Of a stretch of 64,000 nucleotides of DNA, positions 25,571 through 33,759 are shown one piece after another. This DNA is from Blakeslea trispora (taxonomy: Eukaryota > Mucoromycota > Mucoromycetes > Mucorales > Choanephoraceae): the NCBI GenBank assembly GCA_025331445.1, contig JAIWNE010000025.1, forward strand, positions 290,818-354,817. Reading direction: 5' to 3'. The stretch's first letter is position 1. Each line of letters starts with the position of its first letter. The notes under the pieces are model-generated. The model did not search any database and had not been told where the DNA came from. It worked only from the letters and a program-made list of their open reading frames with translations. The position numbers were made by a program, and so were the translations under genes.

Positions 25571-26108
25571 TAAAAGCTTGAAGAAAACGGTTATAAAAAA
25601 GAAAACAATGATGGACATGCTATAAAATTCAAAAAGGGAGTGAGAAAGATGAGATTGATACAATATGTTCTTTAATCAATTCTAGTCTGTAGGAGTAGAT
25701 GGACATCATTTTGTTTATAAATGCAAGCATTATGTATGTATATAAACTATATTAATTGAGTTTCAAGCTTATTGTTCAAAAGGAACAAAGGGGCTGTTGT
25801 TGATATCATATAAGACTTATAGCTTTTCCTTATACGTCAGTTTTGGAATTTGCAATAAGACCAGAGATCTAAAGGATTATTACATTTCCATAAGTTTTTA
25901 GTATGTGTTTTTACAGTGAGGTTTGAAATAAGTTACCGATTTTGTAAACTCTGTGATTTGATCATATAACCCATGGTTGTTCTGTTGATCTTCTTTCCTT
26001 TCAGCCTTTTCGTAATAAACATATTACAACGAGCACATCTACTACTACCGTTGACAAAAAAGCTACGAAGCACCTTTCTGAATACTTTTATGATAGATCA
26101 GCAAGCGC
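25571..26108. other. Intergenic, nothing recognised
   Basis: About 540 AT-rich bases downstream of RRP43; no supported feature. Confidence 0.4.
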
Positions 26109-26490
26109 TTTCTGTATAAAAGAAACTTTGCTCAAATCTCAAGCGATCTTAACCGCCCTGATTCAACTGTACGATCAGCTTATAAAAGACTTAGAAAACA
26201 AACCACTCTTCCCAAAACTTCAGCCGGAAGAAAGAGGCTTCTTTCTTAAACTAATTTGAATGCGATTCGTCAAAGTGATCGTTGTCGACCTACTGAGTCA
26301 ATCAGGGCTCGGCATCCTCGAGTTTTGAGTTCTTGCAAGAAGGTCTGTTTGTCCGCTTTTCGAGTAGCATTGACCCATATAAAGTTCAAATCATGTGTAG
26401 CGGCAAAAAGCCAGCTCTGAAGCAGACACATAAACAATTGCATTTAGCTTGGATCAAAGAAAGATGTTATAAAGCGGTCCTAATCTCTTG
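26109..26490 (+). pseudogene. Tc1/mariner transposase relic (N-terminal part)
   Basis: Translates as FAQISSDLNRPDSTVRSAYK (helix-turn-helix like), then TSAGRKRLLS, a stop, and HPRVLSSCKKVCLSAF. A frame change follows to PALKQTHKQLHLAWIKERCY, matching the Tc1 pattern P-x-L-x-x-x-H-x-x-x-R/H-L-x-W-A before the catalytic domain. The catalytic part is missing. At least one stop and one frameshift make it dead. Confidence 0.5.
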
Positions 26491-26708
26491 ATTATCTTAT
26501 ATATAAATATCCCTTTAACCTCTGAAATATTTGTATGTGACTTATAATTGGCTTTGGGTTTTTATTATATGGAAGCTTTATTTATGGTTAATTTACCAAC
26601 CTGATATACACCTAATAGAAATTTTTGAGCTGATAAAAAGCAAAGCCCGCAAAGTAGGGAAAACTTTTTTGAACTTGACGATTTATCTTGGGAAACATTT
26701 TCCTGCCT
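26491..26708. other. Sequence left of the inverted-duplication block
   Basis: About 220 AT-rich bases between the Tc1 relic and the left arm of the inverted duplication. A short open frame here shows no family signature. Confidence 0.35.
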
Positions 26709-26862
26709 TACTGGTTTTTAACTTAGAATTCGGAAATTGGCCCAAAAAATTCGTTTTTTGGCCAAATTGATTTCGGAGACTGCGCACAATGATTTCGTTT
26801 TTTGGCCAAATAGATTTGTTGTCGTACCTAAACTAATTCCAGTTGACTCCACTTCGGCATCC

Positions 26863-26953
26863 AATGTGATACATGCTCTCTGAGCCACGCTTTATTTTCC
26901 TTATATAAACAATAATAGTAATAAATCCCTTTTTCCCTCATATCTTTCTAAGC
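26863..26953. repeat. DIRS-1 left inverted terminal repeat
   Basis: Inverted match to 31011-31100 with a single T indel. Includes CTCTCTGAGCCACGC and AATAGTAATAAATCCC. Confidence 0.88.
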
Positions 26954-26972
26954 CGCGCATCGTGGAAATCCT

Positions 26973-27839
26973 ATGACTGATACAACTACTAATAATGAAC
27001 GAAGAACATATACCGAGGAAGAGGTCATTGAATTACTTCGACGAGTCAAAACGGCGGAGCAAGCTGATGCTCAAAAATCCAGAGAAGAACGAGAGCTACC
27101 ATTGGGGATCACGTCCACTTTGGAACAATTTACGAAGCAACAACATCAAGATAATTTCAAACGCTACAAACGAGAAATCACAAAATATCACCATGAGGAA
27201 TGGACTGTGGCCGAAGAAATCAACCGGTCCTTCATCCCAAAACTTAAACAATACACTGTTGACACGACTCAGGTCGTTAACGCTCACTACAAAGGAGCAG
27301 AAATTAGTAGACTGCATGGACGAGCAGCCACTGAAATTTATGAGCAACTCTGCACTATCCAAGCAGGAGAAATCTCAGCCGACGAAGCCTATCAACTTTT
27401 GGAAGAGGCAATTGACAGCGCCAAACGACTGGCAACTCATGCATGGATTCAAGGGAAACAACATGATGAAGATGCAAAAGACTATGCGATTAGAGCACTC
27501 AAACTACCCCCAAGTCTCAAGCATTTGGAAACAAAAGAGTCAGGTAATAAAAGAGAAGCCTTTAGTGAAGAATTTATTACCATGTACAACGAAGCGAACT
27601 ACCAACAACGAGTGCTTCGAGCAGCAACCTCCCAACCTTCCAATGGAAGGGGTCGAGGAGGATATTCAACTCAGTCTTATTGGAATAACAACAGAGGAGG
27701 ACGTGGTTACTCTGGACGAGGTGGAGCAAAAAACTACTTTGGAGGACGGGGACGTGGGGCCCCATCCTTCCACAACAACAGCTTGTCCCACAACTCTCAA
27801 AATTCAACATCACCAGACCACACCTCCAGTCACCAGTAA
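26973..27839 (+). CDS. DIRS-1 gag-like protein
   Basis: 288 residues from ATG 26973, just inside the left terminal repeat. Acidic and Gln-rich helices in the first two thirds; the C-terminus is an RGG-type nucleic-acid-binding tail (GRGRGGYSTQ, RGGRGYSGRGG, GGRGRGAPS). DIRS-2 has a homologous protein (same IxRSFIPKLKxYxVDxxQVV-like block). Function inferred from position and RGG content; there is no zinc knuckle. Confidence 0.75.
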   Translation: MTDTTTNNERRTYTEEEVIELLRRVKTAEQADAQKSREERELPLGITSTLEQFTKQQHQDNFKRYKREITKYHHEEWTVAEEINRSFIPKLKQYTVDTTQVVNAHYKGAEISRLHGRAATEIYEQLCTIQAGEISADEAYQLLEEAIDSAKRLATHAWIQGKQHDEDAKDYAIRALKLPPSLKHLETKESGNKREAFSEEFITMYNEANYQQRVLRAATSQPSNGRGRGGYSTQSYWNNNRGGRGYSGRGGAKNYFGGRGRGAPSFHNNSLSHNSQNSTSPDHTSSHQ

Positions 27840-28021
27840 CGCCAAAAATATTACAGGTTCCACAAGTACCTCGTTTACCACCATCACTACAATCCACTCC
27901 CCCGCTCCAGCATGTGATAACTCCAACATCCAACTACACTATTCCTTCAGACGGAATTCTTCCAGAAGGTCGACTTCGCCAATTTATGAATTACTGGAAA
28001 ACCATAACGAATCACCTATGA

Positions 28022-29812
28022 CCCTTATCAGTGATTCAGCAGGGCTACAAAATCCAATTCTCAAAGCAGCCAATTCCGTGGAAGAATCGTATGAAACAAC
28101 AAACAGCAGAGGAGCAATTTCATGTCAACGAAGCAGTTCAGAAATTCCTCGCGGGAGGTATGATAGAGAGGTCTCCAACACAAGACCGAAGGTTCCTTTC
28201 GAAATTCTTTACACTACAGGAACAGACGAAGAGACGACCTATTCTAGATTGCCAACAACTGAACTCTTTTATCCAGGTAGAGCACTTCAAGATGGAAGGA
28301 GTTCCCGCGCTAAGAGAACTGATCGAAAAGGACGATTACATATGCAAAATCGATTTAAAAGATGCGTATGTCGTGGTTCCCATACACGAAGACTCCAAAG
28401 ATTTTCTCAGCTTCGAAAACGAAGGAGTGGTATACAGGTACAGGTCCCTAGCCTTTGGGTTGAGCGTAGCACCAAGAGTTTTCTCGAAGGTAATGAAATA
28501 CGCCATAGAACCGCTGAGGAAAGAGGGTATTCGGATCATATACTACCTGGACGACATTTGTCTGCTAGCCAAGACAAAACAAGAAATGGATCTTTTGACA
28601 ACGAAGGTGAGACATCATTTAGAGAAATTGGGGTTTATCATCAATTACAAAAAGAGCATTCTCCTACCATCAAAGACACAGGAATTTCTGGGATTCCTAT
28701 TCAACAGCAAGAACATGATCATTTCAGTACCCATGTTGAAGATTACAAATCTGTTGAAGAGAATCAGACAGGTGTTCAGTTCTCCAAAGAGGTCTTGCAG
28801 ATGGATAGCAGGTCTATTGGGAAAAATGACCGCCATGATACCAGCAGTGGGAGAAGCTCTCCTACACATCAGGTACTTGCAGAGAGATCTCTCCAAGACG
28901 CTGCATATGACCCATCAGAATTGGGAAGCAATTTGCAACTTGTCAAATACCAGCATTCAAGAATTACGTTGGTGGGAGACGTTTATAACACAGAAGAATG
29001 GGTTACCAATCCAGAAGATTCCGACAGCCAACCCGAGAACAATCATTCACGTAGATGCTTCAAACAGTGGATGGGGAGTCAGCTCGAATCTGATAACAGC
29101 TTCAGGATTTTGGAGCCAAGAGGAACAAAAACAGTCCATAAACGTGCGAGAACTGAAGACAATACTATTGGCGATCCAGCACCACGCCAAAAGATGCGAA
29201 GACTCAACTATCAAGATATATTCGGACAACAAAACAGCTCTAAAATATACAACAAAATCGGGAGGCACGACGTCGATATTATTGCAGGAATTGGCCATAC
29301 AGATACAGGACCTATGCACCACCCACAACATCGAAGTAATATATCAACATATTCCAGGGATTTTGAACACCCAAGCAGACAGATTGAGCAGACAACCACT
29401 ACCGTTGTACGAATCGACAATTCCCAGGAAAATGTTCCAGCACATACAACACCAATGGGGGCCACTGAAAATCGACGCATTTGCAGCTCGCCACAACCAC
29501 CAACTGCCCATGTACTGGTCCCTATCTCCGGATCCAGCAGCATCCGCAATAGATGCCATGCAACAGACATGGTTGAAGAAGGGGATGTATCTGTACCCTC
29601 CTTGGAAGTTGATTCCGCAGGTGTTGAAGAAAATACAAGAACAGAGATTGAAACAAGCAGTTCTGATCACTCCATGGTGGCCCAGTCAGTTCTGGTTCCC
29701 CATGATTCTGCGCATGAGACACATTCAGCGTCCACTGGTTTGGAAGATCAATCGGAGATGGTGTCTAGCCGCTTGGAGATTATCAACCACTATCGGGCAC
29801 AAGATGGTATAG
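28022..29812 (+). CDS. DIRS-1 reverse transcriptase-RNase H-methylase-like protein
   Basis: Frame -1 relative to gag. Contains RT blocks (KIDLKDAYVVVPIHED, LAFGLSVAPRVFSKVM, catalytic YYLDDICLL), RNase H (IIHVDASNSGWG, IYSDNKTALKY, HIPGILNTQADRLSR) and the DIRS N6-adenine-methyltransferase-like module (IDAFAARHN, YLYPPWKLI, PWWPSQFWFP). The homologous frame is open upstream back to the gag end (SDGILPEGRLRQFMNYWK) but has TGA at 28019-28021. DIRS-2 has Trp there, so this looks like a nonsense change unless read through. No ATG starts this frame, and expression would normally need frameshifting from gag. Confidence 0.8.
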   Translation, partial: PLSVIQQGYKIQFSKQPIPWKNRMKQQTAEEQFHVNEAVQKFLAGGMIERSPTQDRRFLSKFFTLQEQTKRRPILDCQQLNSFIQVEHFKMEGVPALRELIEKDDYICKIDLKDAYVVVPIHEDSKDFLSFENEGVVYRYRSLAFGLSVAPRVFSKVMKYAIEPLRKEGIRIIYYLDDICLLAKTKQEMDLLTTKVRHHLEKLGFIINYKKSILLPSKTQEFLGFLFNSKNMIISVPMLKITNLLKRIRQVFSSPKRSCRWIAGLLGKMTAMIPAVGEALLHIRYLQRDLSKTLHMTHQNWEAICNLSNTSIQELRWWETFITQKNGLPIQKIPTANPRTIIHVDASNSGWGVSSNLITASGFWSQEEQKQSINVRELKTILLAIQHHAKRCEDSTIKIYSDNKTALKYTTKSGGTTSILLQELAIQIQDLCTTHNIEVIYQHIPGILNTQADRLSRQPLPLYESTIPRKMFQHIQHQWGPLKIDAFAARHNHQLPMYWSLSPDPAASAIDAMQQTWLKKGMYLYPPWKLIPQVLKKIQEQRLKQAVLITPWWPSQFWFPMILRMRHIQRPLVWKINRRWCLAAWRLSTTIGHKMV

Positions 29813-30924
29813 CAGAGGACACCATTCAATATTTAACTCAAAAAACAAGACAGTCAACACACAAGGCATATGACAATAGATGGCGACACTGGAATTTGTG
29901 GTGCAAACAACAACATCCGCCATGTGACCCGTTGAATTATGATGTAAAGACAATCCTTCAATTCCTGCGAGATAACAAAGCCTTCAGTAGTACCCATTTA
30001 AATACACTGCGTTCTTCCATCGCCTCAGTTTTTTCAGTTATCCATAGCGACAAACCACCTATTGCAGAACAATCATTAATTAAAGATTTCTTTGCCGCAA
30101 AACGAAATTCTGAAGTCAAAATTCCTACAGAGCAACAATCTACAACCTGGGATATAAGTATCCTGGTCAGTTATATCAAGCAGCACTTGTCACCCACCAG
30201 CACTCTCACATTAGACCAACTACAATTGAAGACTGTTCTCCTACTATGCATCTCAACCATGTGGCGTCCAAGGTCTGATATTGGGCGACTCCAATACAGG
30301 GACATTGTGTTGAAAAGAGATGGATCAGCTTCAAGCATTCGGATCCATGCGCGAACGCCTAAAGAAAGCCAAGTCAAATCCGTGACATTAGGTACGATTG
30401 AAGATGACGACCTCTGCCCAGTCAGGACCACCTATTCATTCGTTACAAAGACAGCTCACCTTAGAGAAGGTATGGCTGACGACCATACCTTGTTCTTAGC
30501 CTATATCGACTCACCTGAAAAACTCCCTATGTCTGTCCGCCCTACCACAGTGGCAAACTGGGTGAAGGAAGCCTTGGGAAAGGCAGGTATCAATACTAAA
30601 GATTATCAAGCACATTCAGTCAGGGCAGCTTCGAGCACGAAGGCAATCGAGTTGGGTCACTCAATTCAAGAGGTCAAAAAGCATGCTAATTGGAGCTTAA
30701 ACTCAAACACTTTTGAAAGTTTTTACTACAAACCATCGTCGCAGACATCATCTAGTACTGCAATTACCAATTCAATTTTTTCTAGTCCGGAAAAGCGTAT
30801 CACATTGGATGCCGAAGTGGAGTCAACTGGAATTAGTTTAGGTACGACAACAAATACCAATGTTGACGAAACGAAGGCAGAAAATGTGATACATGCCCGA
30901 CCCTGGTACCGATTTTTCGGTTGA
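29800..30924 (+). CDS. DIRS-1 tyrosine recombinase
   Basis: Integrase-like domain beginning about QYLTQKTRQSTHKAYDNRW. Catalytic residues visible: Arg in TMWRPRSDIGRLQ, H-x-x-R in AHSVRAASSTKA, the HANWS block and nucleophile Tyr in FESFYYK. The same frame is open without a stop all the way back to an ATG at 26995 (1,309 codons), overlapping gag and RT; only this 3' part has recognisable homology. The 3' end coincides with the internal complementary region. Confidence 0.85.
   Translation, partial: QDGIAEDTIQYLTQKTRQSTHKAYDNRWRHWNLWCKQQHPPCDPLNYDVKTILQFLRDNKAFSSTHLNTLRSSIASVFSVIHSDKPPIAEQSLIKDFFAAKRNSEVKIPTEQQSTTWDISILVSYIKQHLSPTSTLTLDQLQLKTVLLLCISTMWRPRSDIGRLQYRDIVLKRDGSASSIRIHARTPKESQVKSVTLGTIEDDDLCPVRTTYSFVTKTAHLREGMADDHTLFLAYIDSPEKLPMSVRPTTVANWVKEALGKAGINTKDYQAHSVRAASSTKAIELGHSIQEVKKHANWSLNSNTFESFYYKPSSQTSSSTAITNSIFSSPEKRITLDAEVESTGISLGTTTNTNVDETKAENVIHARPWYRFFG
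30797..30896. repeat. DIRS-1 internal complementary region (circle junction)
   Basis: Bases 30797-30851 complement the left end and 30852-30896 complement the right end, abutting at GACAAC/AAATACC. It overlaps the last codons of the tyrosine recombinase ORF. In DIRS elements this region templates closure of the circular intermediate. Confidence 0.9.
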
Positions 30925-31010
30925 CCATTTGAATTCTTATTATCATATATCATATATATTTCTTATCATTTCCCATCCCTCGAAAAAAAAAAATTGAAAA
31001 TTTATTGCTA

Positions 31011-31100
31011 GCTTAGAAGATATGAGGGAAAAAGGGATTTATTACTATTATTGTTTATATAAGGAAAATAAAGCGTGGCTCAGAGAGCATGTATCACATT
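31011..31100. repeat. DIRS-1 right inverted terminal repeat
   Basis: Reverse complement of 26863-26953. The element continues 31 bp further to 31131. Confidence 0.88.
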
Positions 31101-31265
31101 TTCTGCCTTCGTTTCGTCAACATTGGTATTTCGGAAATGTGCACCATAGATTTCGTTTTTAGGTGCAGTTAATTTCGTTAAGGTATATTATAGGTCTTAC
31201 AATAAATAAAATCAAGACAGTAGTCAAATGCAACAAAAGCAACTTCTTTTTATAATCAAATTTAT

Positions 31266-32461
31266 TTACAGCATTTCTTCTTCACGGATACATCTAGCAA
31301 AAAAAGTAAGGGAATGTCTAATCCATCCTTTACAGTCATCAGATGTAATCAGAGAAGCGGATTCTCTAATTCTCTGAAGCAGCTCATCATGATGCCGCAA
31401 TTGGTGCTTCTTGACATTGTGCTTCAGCTTTGAAAAGAGTTTTTCAATCGGGTTCAAGAAAGGAGACCATGGTGGAAGCTTTAGAGGATGGTATCCTGCA
31501 TCAGTCAGCTTATTCATAGCGCTTGTGCTATGAATAGGAGCATTGTCAAAGATCACATAATATCCATTTAAACCTCGTTGATTCATGTGCCTGATCAAGA
31601 CGTTGATGAAATCCTCGAACTGCTCTGACCTGGTTGTACCTCGATTACAATGGCAAGCTGAGATCTCTAAACCAGCGTGACTCATTGCGGCAAAGACAGT
31701 GAGGTTTCGTCCTTTCGAAGAAGTGTCCACCTTTATTCTTGCAGGAGTACCACGCTTTGTTCTAGCTTGGGTACGGTTGATATGCAAGTTGAACCCAGTT
31801 TCATCGACAAAAATGCAATTCTGCAAATACCATACTTGTTGCTCTTCGTTGATCTTTGTACAGTATTCACGTCGCTTGTCTCGGATCTCCTGGGAGTCTC
31901 TTCTAACAGGGTATATTTGAGCCTTTTTCAAAGTGAAGTCGAGCTTATTAATCACAAATCTGGAAATTGCTGAGGTGCTAAGTGGCCTGGCAAAATCCTC
32001 TGGAAATGCATCCTGAAGTTGAAGACTTATGTCCCTAAGAGTGATCTCTGCTCGTTCTTCCAAAAGGCTTTCGATGAAGATGCTGTGTCTTTCTTTAATG
32101 GTAGGAGGTGCAGTTCTTCCTCGAAACTTTAAATTTGGCATCCCCCAATCATCAGTTTCTTCGCAACGCTTGACATAGTCGCTCATGGTAGAAGTTGAGA
32201 AGCCAATGGCCTTAGCTGCTTCAGAGACGTTCTTTCCACTTGCAACATAATGAGAAATGAACAACTTCCAGATTTCTTCTGTCATTTTTTTGTATGGACC
32301 TCTCTTGGTAGCACGTTGAGCTACTGGTACTTGAGATGCTATAAGAAATTATGAGGAGCAAATTCAGACAAATGGAAATCATCAAGGTACTACTCACGGT
32401 TTTCAGAAGTCAAAGCAACGGGTGCAGTAGTGTTAACAGAGTAATAAGTTTCTTGGCTCAT
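31266..32461 (-). CDS. IS630/Tc1-like DDE transposase, copy 1
   Basis: Two exons (32398-32461 and 31266-32338) give 378 residues, apparently identical to copy 2. Contains a helix-turn-helix (GKNVSEAAKAIGFSTSTMSD), a winged-helix block (ITLRDISLQLQ) and the DDE_3 catalytic core: CIFVDETGFN, YVIFDNAPIH and PPWSPFLNPIEKLFSKLK, with 33 residues between the second Asp and Glu. Start ATG at 32461 lies upstream of the small intron; the intronless reading would lose 39 N-terminal residues. Confidence 0.88.
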
Positions 32462-32938
32462 CTTTTTAAAAAATGTATTTAATGGATCAAAATCAGGACT
32501 CCTAAATGTGTCCCTTTATATAAATCGAAGGGATCGGTAGTACCTCTATTCAGGAACCAATAAAAGCTTGTTTGACTAAGTGTGTTTCAGCAACACCTTA
32601 CGCAGCAACATCATAATTTCAATTTGTGTAGACACTTCAAAGGTCATAAAACGTATGTCACTCTTTATTTGCATTTTTATTCTGATCAAAGACCTATATT
32701 ATACCTTAACGAAATTAACGGTACCTAAAAACGAAATCTATGGTGCACATTTCCGAAATCTATTTGGCCAAAAAACGAAATTATTGTGCGCAGTCTCCGA
32801 AATCAATTTGGCCTGTGGTGATTACACCATAATTGATTTATAAAAGATGTTCATTAAAAGATCATTGTAGACAAAGAAGTATTCTCTAATTCTATCTATC
32901 TTTATAACTTTCTAAGCCGCGCATTCGTGGAACATATT

Positions 32939-33757
32939 ATGGATAGTTTTGACAACGAAAATGTGGCACAAAATCAACAAACTCTCAACATCACCCCCGA
33001 GCAAATGGAAATGCTTTACCAACAATTCGCCTAAAGGCTCAGAACAGAAGAGCGAGATCGAATTAACAGAGCAGAACTCCCCCCTGAAATCAGAGGAGAA
33101 ATGGATGAAACAACTCCAAGTGAGATGCGAGCAACCCTCAAAAAATACACTAGAGACATTCCTCAATATGAAGGTGGAGACTGGACAAGGACTGAAACTA
33201 TCAACAAGTCCTTTATCAAAGACCTTAAGAGGTACAGGGTGGACGCACATCAAGTCGTTACCCAAAGGTACAAGGATGCAGACAACATCCGAATGGCAGC
33301 AAAAGCATCAACAGAAGTTTTCGAAGACCTCAAGTACATCCAAGACCATGGAGGAGATGAACAGGCACTTGAAAACATCATGGAGAAAGTACGTTGATTG
33401 GCCATCTACAGCTTCTGTACAGCTAAAAACATCGACAGAGAAGCCAGAGAACTCACTACTACAGCCGTACACCTCCCATCCAACATGCGATACTTGGAAA
33501 CAGAAGACGAAGACCCCAATAAAAAATTGGCCTTCCCTAAAGAAACTGTCGAAAAAATTCACCAAGCTCGATTTGAGCAACAGATCCTTAGAAGTGCAAT
33601 GGGCAACAAGGATAACTTCAGGTATAAACCCAAAGAAAACTTTCCTAACTACCCCAAGCAAAACACATACCGTCCAAAAAATTTTTTTGGCAAAGGCAGA
33701 GGGAAGCCATTCCCTCAGTCGGAGCCAACCAGCTCCCAGAACAACACCAATCAATAA
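32939..33757 (+). pseudogene. DIRS-2 gag-like gene, two nonsense codons
   Basis: Starts ATG 32939. In-frame TAA at 33032-33034 and TGA at 33395-33397 interrupt an otherwise continuous frame. Homologous to DIRS-1 gag (ETINKSFIKDLKRYRVDAHQ against EINRSFIPKLKQYTVDTTQ). By alignment with DIRS-1 (AKRLATHA), the TGA replaces an Arg codon. The tail NYPKQNTYRPKNFFGKGRGK is basic. Confidence 0.75.
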
Positions 33758-33759
33758 AC

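Larger units (their letters stand above)
26818..31131 (+). mobile_element. DIRS-type tyrosine-recombinase retrotransposon, DIRS-1
   Basis: A 4,314-bp element with three overlapping coding frames (gag-like, RT/RNase H/methylase-like, tyrosine recombinase) and DIRS terminal architecture. Inverted terminal repeats lie at 26863-26953 and 31011-31100. An internal complementary region at 30797-30896 has a first half (30797-30851) complementary to the left end (26818-26872) and a second half (30852-30896) complementary to the right end (31087-31131). That is the layout of circularising DIRS elements. No target-site duplication, as expected for recombinase-mediated insertion. Confidence 0.92.
26709..32885 (-). 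mobile_element. IS630/Tc1-like transposon, left copy (arm 1), split by DIRS-1
   Basis: Arm 1 consists of 26709-26817 plus 31132-32885, 1,863 bp in total. It is an inverted copy of 37705-39567 with only about five mismatches that I could find. It contains a transposase gene (minus), terminal inverted repeats of roughly 125 bp (outer parts near 26,735-26,817 continuing at 31,132-31,200, and 32,680-32,812) and short flanks beyond the repeats on both sides. DIRS-1 (26818-31131) interrupts the outer terminal repeat with no target duplication: removal restores ..AGATTT/CGGAAATG.. exactly as in the other copy. Confidence 0.85.

Noticed and set aside
32580..32843. 87-residue frame, also at 37747-38010
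   Set aside because: Lies in transposon 5' region and terminal repeat; conserved only because the segment is duplicated.
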